Below are positions 9,897 to 18,000 of a stretch of 64,000 bases of DNA, piece after piece. The number at the start of each line of letters is the position of its first letter. Positions within the stretch are counted from its first letter, which is position 1. Source of the stretch: Oceanospirillaceae bacterium. Lineage in GTDB: Bacteria > Pseudomonadota > Gammaproteobacteria > Pseudomonadales > Balneatricaceae. The translations under genes and the position numbers were made by a program. The notes under the pieces were generated by a model. That model worked only from the letters and a program-made list of their open reading frames with translations. It did not search any database and had not been told where the DNA came from. The stretch spans positions 124,001-188,000 of the forward strand of contig JAPYOS010000005.1 of assembly GCA_029938085.1 (NCBI GenBank), in the 5' to 3' direction.

Positions 9897-9975
9897 GCTA
9901 TGGGGCTGCTTAGGCCCAGCACGGTGGCCTCTTTACTTTGGCAAAGTACGAGCCATTCGATTGAAGGCCACAGGT

Positions 9976-10245
9976 ATGATCCACGCACAAATCACCATCA
10001 TCAACAAACTCGGTTTACACGCCCGTGCGGCCGCCAAACTAGTGGGCGTCACAGGTAAACACGCTTGCCAGATTGAAATCGGTAGCGAAGGAAAAATGGT
10101 GGATGCCAAAAGCATCATGTCGGTGATGCTGCTCGCTGCTGCTCAAGGCACTGTATTAGACCTGAAAGTGAATGGCGAAGGGGCACAACAAGCCTTTGAC
10201 GATGTTACACAACTGGTTAATAATTTTTTCGACGAAGGCGAATAA
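9976..10245 (+). CDS. npr: HPr-like phosphocarrier NPr
   Basis: An 89-residue HPr-family protein with the active-site motif GLHARAAAKL (phosphorylated His) and the KSIMSVMLLAAAQGT helix corresponding to the Ser46 region. It carries phosphate from EI-Ntr to PtsN. The open frame extends back to 9802 inside ptsN, but the conserved protein begins MIHAQITIINK at 9976, giving the standard length. It is followed closely by mgtE. Confidence 0.95.
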   Translation: MIHAQITIINKLGLHARAAAKLVGVTGKHACQIEIGSEGKMVDAKSIMSVMLLAAAQGTVLDLKVNGEGAQQAFDDVTQLVNNFFDEGE

Positions 10246-10258
10246 GGGTAATTGTTAG

Positions 10259-11593
10259 ATGGAATCCCGTCTTAAGGAACTCAACGACGCCCTAGACAGT
10301 GGTGCTTTTATTCAAGCGCGCCATATGCTTAATCACACCCTAAAACCAGCCCAAACCGCGCATTTATTAGAATCTTCCCCACCGCGTGAGCGCGAAGTAT
10401 TGTGGAACTTGGTTAACCCCGAGCTCGAAGGTGAAGTGTTACAGCATTTGAGCGACGAAATTCAAGCAGAATTCGTCAATCAGATGAACACCGACGAATT
10501 ACTTCAAGCCACGGTAAACCTAGACACCGACGACTTTGCTGATATTTTGCAACAGCTGCCTAAAAAGGTCATGCAAGAGGTGCTTGATCGTTTGGGACAA
10601 CAAGATCGTGACCGTCTAGAGCAGGTATTATCCTACCCAGAAGATACCGCCGGTGGCCTCATGAATACCGACGTGGTGAGCATTCGCCCCGACCTTACGG
10701 TCGACGCCGTATTGCGCTACCTACGCCGTCATGACCGCATGCCAGAAATGACCGACAACCTATTTGTTGTGACCCGTAAAGATCGCTACATTGGACTCTT
10801 ACCCGTGACAAGCATGCTGGTCAGCGATCCACACACCTTGGTGACGGACATTATGGATACCGAGCGTGAAGCGATTCCTGCCGACCTTGATGAAATGGAT
10901 GTGGCTAATTTATTTGAGCGCCACGATTGGGTTTCTGCCCCTGTAATTAATAACGAAGGTCGCTTGTTAGGACGTATTACCATTGATGACGTGGTCGATG
11001 TCATTCGAGAAGAAGCCGACCATTCGCTCATGCGTATGGCCGGCCTAGACGACGACGAAGACACCTTTGCGCCCGTACTCAAAACCTCCAAGCGACGCGC
11101 AGTGTGGCTAGGCATCAATTTATTAACAGCGTTATTTGCCTCTATGATGATCGGTTTGTTCCAAGACACCATAGAGAAAGTGGTGGCGTTGGCCATTCTT
11201 ATGCCCATTGTTGCGAGCATGGGAGGTATTGCTGGCAGCCAAGCATTAACCTTAGTGATTCGAGGTCAAGCACTTGGCCACGTTGAACGCAGCAACATTG
11301 GCTACCTCATTAACCGAGAAATTATTGTCGGCACTATTAACGGTGTATTGTGGGCCTTGGTGGTAGCCAGCATTGCTAGCTGGTGGTTTACCGATACAAC
11401 CATAGGGTTGATTATTGCCATCGCCATGATTATTAATTTAGTTGTCGCCGCCGTATGTGGCACCTCGTTACCCATTATTCTAAAAGCCATGAATATAGAC
11501 CCGGCCTTAGCAGGCGGTGTAATCTTAACAACAATCACAGATGTGGTCGGTTTTTGTGCCTTTTTAGGCCTCGCCACATTATTTTACGCGTAA
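10259..11593 (+). CDS. mgtE: Magnesium transporter MgtE
   Basis: A 444-residue Mg2+ channel/transporter. An N-terminal helical domain (about residues 1-130) is followed by a CBS pair beginning near YPEDTAGGLMNTD (about 125-250). A membrane domain with five helices then carries the pore segment PIVASMGGIAGSQAL. The cytosolic domains sense Mg2+ and close the pore when it is abundant. It is 13 bases after npr in the same direction, an arrangement seen in several gammaproteobacteria. Confidence 0.95.
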   Translation: MESRLKELNDALDSGAFIQARHMLNHTLKPAQTAHLLESSPPREREVLWNLVNPELEGEVLQHLSDEIQAEFVNQMNTDELLQATVNLDTDDFADILQQLPKKVMQEVLDRLGQQDRDRLEQVLSYPEDTAGGLMNTDVVSIRPDLTVDAVLRYLRRHDRMPEMTDNLFVVTRKDRYIGLLPVTSMLVSDPHTLVTDIMDTEREAIPADLDEMDVANLFERHDWVSAPVINNEGRLLGRITIDDVVDVIREEADHSLMRMAGLDDDEDTFAPVLKTSKRRAVWLGINLLTALFASMMIGLFQDTIEKVVALAILMPIVASMGGIAGSQALTLVIRGQALGHVERSNIGYLINREIIVGTINGVLWALVVASIASWWFTDTTIGLIIAIAMIINLVVAAVCGTSLPIILKAMNIDPALAGGVILTTITDVVGFCAFLGLATLFYA

Positions 11594-11603
11594 GGAAATT
11601 ATT

Positions 11604-12149
11604 ATGGGCAAAGTTAAAGCCCGCATCGCTGCCGCTGAACTGGAAGCCTTGCAACAAAACACCCCTCAAGAAGAAGAGCTTAGCCGTACCCAGATAAAAC
11701 GTGCGATGGAAGCATTACAGACATTGGGCGGTAAATTATTAGACCTTAAACCGTCTGAACTCGCCCGCATCCCCATGAGCGAAACCCTCAAGGTGGCGCT
11801 CGACGAATCCACTCGTATCAACCAAAACGAAGCCAAACGTCGGCACTTGCAGTACATTGGTAAAGTGATGCGAGATGAAGATTCGGAAACCATCGCTAAA
11901 GCGTTAGCTGTGTTAGATTCGGGAACCGATGAGCATCGCCGTGCGTTTCACCAATTGGAAACTTGGCGTGATGGTCTCATCGCTGGCAATAGCGAAACCT
12001 TAGAAGAAATCATGCAGTTGCATACCCAGGCCGACCGCCAGCACCTGTCTCACCTCACTAAACAAGCTCAGAGCTTAAACCAAGAAGAAAAAGCTAAATC
12101 TGCGGCCAAAAAATTGTTTAAGTACTTGCGCCAACTGGCCGATATTTAG
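11604..12149 (+). CDS. darP: Ribosome-associated protein DarP (YjgA family)
   Basis: A 181-residue charged helical protein of the YjgA/DUF615 family. The family signature is visible at the SRTQIKRAMEALQTLGGKLLDL region and at RRHLQYIGKVMRDED. DarP associates with the 50S subunit and promotes peptidyl-transferase-centre maturation. It begins 10 bases after mgtE with AAGGAAA just upstream. It is the last gene before the interrupted repeat and IS element. Confidence 0.93.
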   Translation: MGKVKARIAAAELEALQQNTPQEEELSRTQIKRAMEALQTLGGKLLDLKPSELARIPMSETLKVALDESTRINQNEAKRRHLQYIGKVMRDEDSETIAKALAVLDSGTDEHRRAFHQLETWRDGLIAGNSETLEEIMQLHTQADRQHLSHLTKQAQSLNQEEKAKSAAKKLFKYLRQLADI

Positions 12150-12165
12150 ATCGCCCTGCAGCGCT

Positions 12166-12173
12166 GTCATCCT
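12166..12173. repeat. Left part of dispersed palindromic repeat, cut by the IS element
   Basis: GTCATCCT is the first 8 bases of the dispersed repeat whose remainder continues at 13363. Joining 12173 to 13363 restores GTCATCCTGACGAAGG, which agrees with the intact copy at 21733. The 7-base TCATCCT also occurs at the right IS junction (13356-13362), so the exact crossover within it cannot be read. Confidence 0.75.
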
Positions 12174-12385
12174 ATGCTTGAACTAGTCTCCAGATAATAG
12201 GATATTGTCTATGAGACAGGAGTAAGGACAGAGGCCGAATGTGTTATTTGTTTAATTACAGTTCAGGATGCTGGTCGCCTTACTCCGCCTTTGTGTATTC
12301 CGAACAGTTCATTGGGACTTGGATCCCGGATAAGGATGGATGGAAGTGCAAAGTGCTGTCTCCCAATCTCGAAAGGAGACCAGTG
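12174..12385 (+). ncRNA. Candidate bridge RNA region in the IS110 left end
   Basis: This is the non-coding leader upstream of the transposase. In the IS110 group this leader is known to be transcribed as a bridge RNA with one loop pairing to the target and one to the donor ends. Two matches support it. ACAGTTCAT at 12304-12312 is identical to the right IS end at 13351-13359. TCAGGATG at 12263-12270 is the reverse complement of CATCCTGA, the reconstructed target across the core. I have not folded it, and the loop assignments are inference. Confidence 0.5.
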
Positions 12386-13336
12386 ATGAAAGTAGGAATT
12401 GATGTAAGTAAGTTGACCTTTGATGCGTCATGGGTTGTTGACGACAAACCAGTTCATCGGTGTTTTGACTACACCGAAGAAAATGTCGATAGCTTTTTGG
12501 CGTTATTGCCAAAAGAAGCGCATGTGGTCATGGAAGCGACGGGTGTCTATCACAGCCGGTTGGCGCTGCAGTGCTACGAAGCCGGGTTGTCTACAAGCGT
12601 AGTGAACCCAGTGGTGATAAAACGGTTCGGGCAAATGCTGTTTAAGCGAGTGAAGATCGACAAAGCTGATGCTGTGTTAATTCGACAGTATGCTGAAACC
12701 CATGAGCCTGATTTATGGATACCATCGAGCAAGGCTATTCATGATTTAAAACAAGCGCTTAGCTGGGAAGATGACTTGGTTCGCGAGCGCACGATGGCGA
12801 ATAATAGAGAAGAAGCTGTTCGTCACAATGCGGTACCCAGTAAATTCGTTCTTGGGGAGATAAAAGATTTTCGCAAGTATGTGAAAGCACGGACTAAGAA
12901 GTGTGAGAACTACTTAAGGGCCACGGTAAAAAAGCATTTCCCTGAGATGTATGAGCGTTTACAAACGATCCCTTCAGTTGGGGAAAAGACCACAATCGAA
13001 ATGATTGTCGTGACTGAAGGCTTTACCAAGTTTGAAAGTGATAAAGCTTTAGCGGCTTACGTTGGCGTAAGCCCAACGACATATAGTTCAGGAACCAGTG
13101 TGCATGGCCGAGGTGGTATAAATAGGGCGAGTAGAGGCCGAACCCGACAATGTTTATATGTCTGCTCTTGGACAGCTAGACGGTCAAATCCTGCATGCGC
13201 AGCGATGTACGATCGAATGAAAACTGCAGAAAAACCACCTAAAGTAATAGGTGTAGCTCTTGCCCATAAGCTGCTTCGGCAGATATTTTCAGTAGGCATG
13301 AGCGGCCAGGATTACCGGGCTGAATGTGCTTACTAA
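12386..13336 (+). CDS. IS110-family transposase (DEDD-Ser recombinase)
   Basis: A 316-residue transposase. The RuvC-like N-terminal half has D6 (VGIDVSK), E50 (VVMEATGVY), D92 and D95 (KIDKADA), the spacing seen in IS110 enzymes. The C-terminal Tnp domain begins near LQTIPSVGEKTT and holds the catalytic-serine region YSSGTS (S234/S235). AAGGAG at 12373-12378 precedes the ATG at 12386, so the longer frame back to 12239 is rejected. All catalytic positions are present and the gene is unbroken, so the element may still be active. It inserted beside the PilZ gene. Confidence 0.9.
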   Translation: MKVGIDVSKLTFDASWVVDDKPVHRCFDYTEENVDSFLALLPKEAHVVMEATGVYHSRLALQCYEAGLSTSVVNPVVIKRFGQMLFKRVKIDKADAVLIRQYAETHEPDLWIPSSKAIHDLKQALSWEDDLVRERTMANNREEAVRHNAVPSKFVLGEIKDFRKYVKARTKKCENYLRATVKKHFPEMYERLQTIPSVGEKTTIEMIVVTEGFTKFESDKALAAYVGVSPTTYSSGTSVHGRGGINRASRGRTRQCLYVCSWTARRSNPACAAMYDRMKTAEKPPKVIGVALAHKLLRQIFSVGMSGQDYRAECAY

Positions 13337-13362
13337 ACTTGACAGCAAGCACAGTTCATCCT

Positions 13363-13418
13363 GACGAAGGTCAGGATCCCACCAACCCAGCTAAGATTGC
13401 GGCCTTCGCCGCAATGAC
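13363..13418. repeat. Right part of dispersed palindromic repeat
   Basis: This continues the element begun at 12166. The first hairpin is completed by GACGAAGGTCAGGATC, then a linker, then a second hairpin ATTGCGGCCTTCGCCGCAAT ending in GAC. The whole reassembled unit is about 64 bp, with two stem-loops facing outward from GTCAT ends. Related copies are at 21733, 43381 and 45292. It overlaps the 3' end of the PilZ frame and supplies that protein's last residues. Confidence 0.75.
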
Positions 13419-13892
13419 ACCTCTGTGCACCGACGCTCCACCACCAGACACATCAATCACATCGACCTTTTGGCCGCCAATGGTCATGTTAATTTGTTCA
13501 TCACGGGTGGCTGGCAAGCGCAACAAGTCACGTCGCTGCTTAACACTCACCTGCTCTGGCAGCTTGGCACTAAAGCCAAGACCTAGGTCCGATGAATTCA
13601 AAAAACCCACCTCTACATCAAAATAATGCACTCGGCCTTCATGAAAAAATTCAACTCGAAGCACATTTTTGGTTTCAATAATGGCTTTAAAGTCGGGCTG
13701 GCTCAGCGGTTCCAATACTAGAGTGACATCATTACCGCTTGGTTTTTTCATCTTTGCAGGCTTATACACCACTTCTTGCAAACGATAGTCTGCCAAAGTC
13801 TGATCCGCAGCATCACCAAAACTAATGTAAAAAGAAAACTTACGCGCCTTGGCCGTCATAAAGAACTGATATAGGTCTTTAAAACCACTCAT
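13371..13892 (-). CDS. YcgR-like PilZ protein with 3' end replaced by repeat
   Basis: A 173-codon frame. About residues 1-105 form a YcgR-N-like beta domain. A PilZ domain follows with the c-di-GMP-binding RRDLLR motif and the D-x-S-x-x-G motif (DVSGGGA). The domain should continue some 60 residues further, but from VHRGVIAAKAA onward the codons are those of the dispersed repeat at 13363-13418, ending in the repeat's own TGA. The missing end is not found across the IS: only about 16 bases separate darP from the repeat. Binding motifs survive but the fold is probably incomplete, so treat it as a likely non-functional c-di-GMP effector. Confidence 0.75.
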   Translation of the reverse strand: MSGFKDLYQFFMTAKARKFSFYISFGDAADQTLADYRLQEVVYKPAKMKKPSGNDVTLVLEPLSQPDFKAIIETKNVLRVEFFHEGRVHYFDVEVGFLNSSDLGLGFSAKLPEQVSVKQRRDLLRLPATRDEQINMTIGGQKVDVIDVSGGGASVHRGVIAAKAAILAGLVGS

Positions 13893-14006
13893 TTTAACTT
13901 AGTCTTTCAAAACAACCTCCTGGGCACTCGTGCTCGGCTAACATCAAGTCCATTAACAAAAGTGCTGTAGTCTACTTATCGACCAATACAGGCTAAAATG
14001 AAGCAA

Positions 14007-14813
14007 TTAATCGAGCTGCTTACGTAATTGCTCGACATTAGTAGGAATATTCAAAACAGAATGTTTTTCTGCGCTGATAAGCTGCAACCTAAGCCGCAAC
14101 GGGCTGCCTTGGGGCAGGTGTAAAAAGTATAAGGCGCTTTGACCCGCTTCTGGGCTTAAACCCATGGCCTGCGCCCATTGTTCAGTGAGGGCAAACAAAT
14201 TGTCATTGTTAGGCGCAGCCAACACAGGCTGCTCAACGCTGTCTAAATTTTCACCCGCCAACACCCGCTGGCACAATAGCTTATAGTGTTGATTAAAACG
14301 TGGTTGCGTGGCTTGCCTAGGTAAACTTTTGAGTTCAAACCAGCCCGTCGCTCGGCCCGCATGATACACCGCCGCGTGGCTCCAAGCGTGATGACTCGGC
14401 GCCGACGCATGGCGACACGCTTCTGCATAAGCCTGTTCTGGGGCGAGCAAACCAAAATCTTGCTGACATTGATCCATTAGTTGCAAAAACTCAGCAATCG
14501 ATGGCATCCAACTGTATTGCCGTTTGGCCTGTTCGATAGCCAGTACCAGAATATCTTCACCATAGCCGACCAAACTTAACGCCCACTCTCGTTTGGCAAT
14601 AATAATTTCTTTGTCATCGTCAAACACGCTTTTAAACTTGTGGCCATAGATGGTCATAAACCGCGCAAACAGCATATTCACCAAGGCACGCGTGGTTTGA
14701 TCGGCCTGGGGTAGTGGCCGAGTGGCGGCTTTACCAGTCGGTATTTTTGATATCGAGGACGGATGCAGTAATACGTCGTCGGCGCTCTTTAGCAGCGAAT
14801 CTAACTTCTTCAT
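14007..14813 (-). CDS. Replication protein P-like protein
   Basis: A 268-residue protein resembling the lambda-P-type replication proteins that load helicase in phages, found on many gammaproteobacterial chromosomes next to a DnaT-like gene. The recognisable region is the LVNMLFARFMTIYGHKF segment and the following AKREWALSLVGY and YSWMPSIAEFLQL segments, typical of helicase-loader helicase-binding parts. Its first 28 codons overlap the end of the upstream DnaT-like gene in another frame, implying translational coupling. No phage structural or integrase genes are nearby. The role in the host is inference. Confidence 0.65.
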   Translation of the reverse strand: MKKLDSLLKSADDVLLHPSSISKIPTGKAATRPLPQADQTTRALVNMLFARFMTIYGHKFKSVFDDDKEIIIAKREWALSLVGYGEDILVLAIEQAKRQYSWMPSIAEFLQLMDQCQQDFGLLAPEQAYAEACRHASAPSHHAWSHAAVYHAGRATGWFELKSLPRQATQPRFNQHYKLLCQRVLAGENLDSVEQPVLAAPNNDNLFALTEQWAQAMGLSPEAGQSALYFLHLPQGSPLRLRLQLISAEKHSVLNIPTNVEQLRKQLD

Positions 14814-15528
14814 TGGATGTTTGACTCTGTTGTTGCGTTTGTCGTTGTGCTCGGGCCTGAGCCGTTTGTTGTTGCACCTGCTCTTTTTTAACCCACTTTA
14901 AAAACTTTTGGTCCCAGCCACCGGGTGTTTCACGACGCCCTTTGTCCATGTAATAAACTACAAACTCGTCTTTAATGCCGAGGGCAAAAGCTTCACTAAT
15001 TTGATGCTGTTGTAACAAAATCTTAACAATATTTGCCGACGGTTGCCATTCTAAGTCCATTTGACATAAATGTTGTTGCTGGGCTTCTTTGGCGGCAAAC
15101 AACCGTGTTAACTCATCACCGTCGTTGCGGCCCCAACCGCCACAGCCACCCATCGACGGCACACTCGCCGCCGACTTCGGTGCTGCAGGAGGCACATGAC
15201 CATAGTTTACTTGAGCGACAAGGCTGTGGGTATCAGAGGTTGGAGGGTTGGCACTGATAGGGTTAAGATTTAATTCAATCGTCACCATGCCAGGGCTTAC
15301 AGGCTGCACTTGCAGCAACCCTAAGGCAGCCAACTGGGCTAACAACTGCGCTTGTCGCTGACGACTTAAACACAGGGCCCGCGCATACAAACGTTGTTCC
15401 TGCACGGTAACCCGGCCTTGCCACGCGCCCACTAGCTCAGTGGCTACCGCCAACATTAAGGCTTGTTCTAAACCGTAGTCGCGGGCCAAACCAGGGGCAA
15501 TGGATATATTAGGGGCCGACAGAGGCAT
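14731..15528 (-). CDS. DnaT-like ssDNA-binding domain protein
   Basis: A 265-residue protein in two parts. The N-terminal part (about 1-90) looks like a helical winged domain. The C-terminal part (about 160-225, including EWQPSANIVKILLQQHQI and WDQKFLKWVKKEQ) resembles the DnaT C-terminal ssDNA-binding domain, followed by a Gln/Arg-rich tail. DnaT assists replication restart with PriA/PriB. It is upstream of, and overlapping, the replication-P-like gene, so the two probably form a primosome-like module. A low-complexity Gly/Ser linker joins the domains. Confidence 0.7.
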   Translation of the reverse strand: MPLSAPNISIAPGLARDYGLEQALMLAVATELVGAWQGRVTVQEQRLYARALCLSRQRQAQLLAQLAALGLLQVQPVSPGMVTIELNLNPISANPPTSDTHSLVAQVNYGHVPPAAPKSAASVPSMGGCGGWGRNDGDELTRLFAAKEAQQQHLCQMDLEWQPSANIVKILLQQHQISEAFALGIKDEFVVYYMDKGRRETPGGWDQKFLKWVKKEQVQQQTAQARAQRQTQQQSQTSNEEVRFAAKERRRRITASVLDIKNTDW

Positions 15529-15572
15529 GGATTAAAGTTTCATACAATTTACTAAGGTAACCATTCTACCCC

Positions 15573-16361
15573 ATGGCTATGCTAACATCGACAATCTTAG
15601 CTATCGATACCCACATTCTCATGCCTCAAAATCATATTATTGAACACCTGCGCTCACACCAATCAATTCGTAAATTCACCGCTCAAGTCGTACCTCAAGC
15701 ACTGCTCGAAAAGTGTATAGCCGCGGGCCAAGCCGCGTCCAGCTCTAGTTTTGTGCAAGTCACTAGCGTCATTCAAGTGAACAACCCAAGCACTAGAGCA
15801 AGCCTTGCCCAAGCGGCCGGAGGCCAAGCCTACGTGGAGAGCGCTGCTGTGTTCTTAGTTTTTTGTGCAGACCTGCACAGGAACCAGAAAATTTGTGAAT
15901 TAGAGCAACAAACAATGCCTACAGGCTTTGTGGAACAAACCCTCATCGGCACCGTTGATACTGCTTTATTTGCCCAAAATGTGATGCTTGCAGCACAAAG
16001 CGAAGGCTTAGGTGGGGTATTTATTGGTGGCCTAAGAAATCAGCCAAGCGAAGTGTCAAAACTGCTCAATTTGCCCGAGCAAGTATATCCAGTGTTCGGT
16101 ATGTGTCTAGGGTACCCAGACCAAAATCCGGGTCCAAAACCGCGTTTGCCAATCGCTTGCGTGCTACACCAAGACCAATATCAAGCCATTGATACAGATA
16201 CACTAGCGGGCTACAACCAGACCTTGAGTGACTATTACTTACAGCGCACTCAGGGCAAGTCGTCGCTTAACTTTAGTCAACACATCATCAAAACGGTGAC
16301 TAAAGAAGCCAGGCCACACATGCTACCCTACTTGCAAAGCCAAGGGTTAGTCACACGCTAA
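15573..16361 (+). CDS. NfsA-like oxygen-insensitive NADPH nitroreductase
   Basis: A 262-residue FMN flavoprotein of the NfsA/FRP family. The N-terminal HQSIRKF segment binds FMN phosphate. The central LAAQSEGLGGVFIGGLRN stretch and the CLGYPDQNPGPKPRLP stretch are diagnostic of this subfamily. Such enzymes reduce nitro compounds and quinones with NADPH. No clear ribosome site marks a start: the ATG at 15573 opens the frame, while the ATG at 15621 (MPQNHIIEHL) gives the usual N-terminus and may be the real start. Confidence 0.88.
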   Translation: MAMLTSTILAIDTHILMPQNHIIEHLRSHQSIRKFTAQVVPQALLEKCIAAGQAASSSSFVQVTSVIQVNNPSTRASLAQAAGGQAYVESAAVFLVFCADLHRNQKICELEQQTMPTGFVEQTLIGTVDTALFAQNVMLAAQSEGLGGVFIGGLRNQPSEVSKLLNLPEQVYPVFGMCLGYPDQNPGPKPRLPIACVLHQDQYQAIDTDTLAGYNQTLSDYYLQRTQGKSSLNFSQHIIKTVTKEARPHMLPYLQSQGLVTR

Positions 16362-16370
16362 GGCCGCAGG

Positions 16371-17882
16371 CTAATCCAGCTGACGGGCTTGAATAATGTC
16401 GTACCATTGCGCAGGACCCGTTTGATGCACCGAAGTACCACCCGCATCTACCGCCACCGTGACCGGCATATCTTCTACGTCAAATTCGTAGATGGCTTCC
16501 ATACCCATTTCGGCAAAAGCCACCACTTTGGCACTCTTAATCGCCTTGGATACTAAATAAGCTGCACCACCCACCGCCATAAGGTAAACCGCTTGGTGCT
16601 GCTTAATGGCATCAATGGCTATTTGGCCACGCTCGGCTTTACCAATCATGCCTAACAAACCCGTTTTTTCTAGCATAGTGCCGGTAAATTTATCCATACG
16701 GGTAGCGGTAGTTGGCCCCGCAGGTCCAACCGCTTCGTCTCGCACTGGGTCTACTGGCCCAACGTAATATATAAAACGGCCTTTTAGATCTACTGGCAAG
16801 GCTTCACCTTGGGCCATCATATCAACCATTTTTTTATGGGCTGCATCACGTCCGGTAAGCATTTTACCCGACAACAATAACGTTTCGCCCGACTGCCAAG
16901 TGAGTACGTCTGCTGGCGTTACGGTATCTAAGTTGACTTTACGTGCGCCAGAACCTGCGTCCCAGGCAATATCAGGGTAATCATCTAAGCTCGGTGGCGT
17001 TTGTAAGCTAGGGCCAGAACCATCCAACGCAAAGTGAGCGTGGCGGGTGGCCGCACAGTTAGGGATCATACACACGGGCAATGAGGCCGCATGGGTAGGA
17101 TAGTCGAGTACCTTAATATCCAGTACCGTAGTTAAACCACCTAGGCCTTGAGCACCAATACCTAAGTTATTCACCCCTTCAAATAACTCTAAACGAAGCT
17201 CTTCGGCGCGATTTTTTGCACCTCTAGCCTTGAGTTCATGAATATCGACTGGACCCATAAGGGATTTTTTAGCCATCAAGGCGGCTTTCTCGGCCGTACC
17301 ACCGATACCCAAACCCAGCATCCCCGGCGGGCACCAACCAGCGCCCATAGTCGGCACAGTCTTTAATACCCAATCAACAATGCTGTCAGAAGGGTTGAGC
17401 ATTACCATCTTGCTCTTGTTTTCTGAGCCACCACCTTTAGCCGCAACCTGCACATCGACCTTATTGCCTTTAACAATGGAGGTGTGGATAACCGCTGGGG
17501 TATTGTCTTTGGTATTAGTACGTGAACCGGCCGGATCAGCAAGAATAGAGGCTCGTAATTTATTGTCTGGGTGTAAATAAGCCCGTCGTACACCTTCATT
17601 GATCATCTCGTCTAAGCTCAGATCAGCATCCCATTGCACATCCATACCTACCTCAACAAACACGGTAACGATACCTGTGTCTTGGCATAGCGGGCGTTTA
17701 CCTTCAGCACACATACGTGAATTGATGAGAATTTGCGCCATGGCGTCTTTGGCGGCTTGGGATTCTTCGCGCAAGTAGGCTTCGTGTACGGCGTGAATAA
17801 AATCCAGAGGATGGTAATAAGAAATAAACTGCAGCGCATCTGCAACGCTATCGATAAGGTCTGCTTGGCGGATAATGCTCAT
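16371..17882 (-). CDS. fumA: Class I fumarate hydratase
   Basis: A 503-residue oxygen-sensitive [4Fe-4S] fumarase that interconverts fumarate and malate in the TCA cycle. The N-terminal fumarase domain contains RPLCQDTG and KDNTPAVIHTSIV, with further cysteine-bearing segments at SLPVCMIPNCAATRHAHF. The C-terminal fumerase domain contains GPAGPTTATRMDKFT. Length is typical of FumA/FumB. A single-gene unit, convergent with the nitroreductase. The 118-base region upstream holds no other gene. Confidence 0.96.
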   Translation of the reverse strand: MSIIRQADLIDSVADALQFISYYHPLDFIHAVHEAYLREESQAAKDAMAQILINSRMCAEGKRPLCQDTGIVTVFVEVGMDVQWDADLSLDEMINEGVRRAYLHPDNKLRASILADPAGSRTNTKDNTPAVIHTSIVKGNKVDVQVAAKGGGSENKSKMVMLNPSDSIVDWVLKTVPTMGAGWCPPGMLGLGIGGTAEKAALMAKKSLMGPVDIHELKARGAKNRAEELRLELFEGVNNLGIGAQGLGGLTTVLDIKVLDYPTHAASLPVCMIPNCAATRHAHFALDGSGPSLQTPPSLDDYPDIAWDAGSGARKVNLDTVTPADVLTWQSGETLLLSGKMLTGRDAAHKKMVDMMAQGEALPVDLKGRFIYYVGPVDPVRDEAVGPAGPTTATRMDKFTGTMLEKTGLLGMIGKAERGQIAIDAIKQHQAVYLMAVGGAAYLVSKAIKSAKVVAFAEMGMEAIYEFDVEDMPVTVAVDAGGTSVHQTGPAQWYDIIQARQLD

Positions 17883-18000
17883 AAAAGGGTCCTTGGGTGA
17901 CGTGGGTAACCAGCCTAAATAAGTGGCCTTATTATACCCCCGTAAAGCAAGTTAACCCACACAATCATTTTCAACAAAGCAATTATGTGGGCTATACACG

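Larger units (their letters stand above)
12174..13362 (+). mobile_element. IS110-family insertion sequence, about 1.19 kb
   Basis: The element has a long non-coding left end (about 212 bp), one DEDD-Ser transposase gene, and a short right end (26 bp). There are no terminal inverted repeats, as expected for IS110. Both junctions carry TCATCCT (12167-12173 and 13356-13362), compatible with a CT core. Removing the element rejoins a dispersed palindromic repeat, so the insertion target was that repeat. A long 5' and short 3' non-coding end fits the IS110 group rather than the IS1111 group. Boundaries are uncertain by up to seven bases because of the shared heptamer. Confidence 0.78.

Noticed and set aside
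10786..11220. 144-codon minus-strand frame within mgtE
   Set aside because: Antisense to the CBS and first membrane part of mgtE, with no domain; a shadow frame.
14007..15528. Prophage replication module
   Set aside because: No integrase, repressor, terminase or structural genes flank the pair; the neighbours are housekeeping genes.
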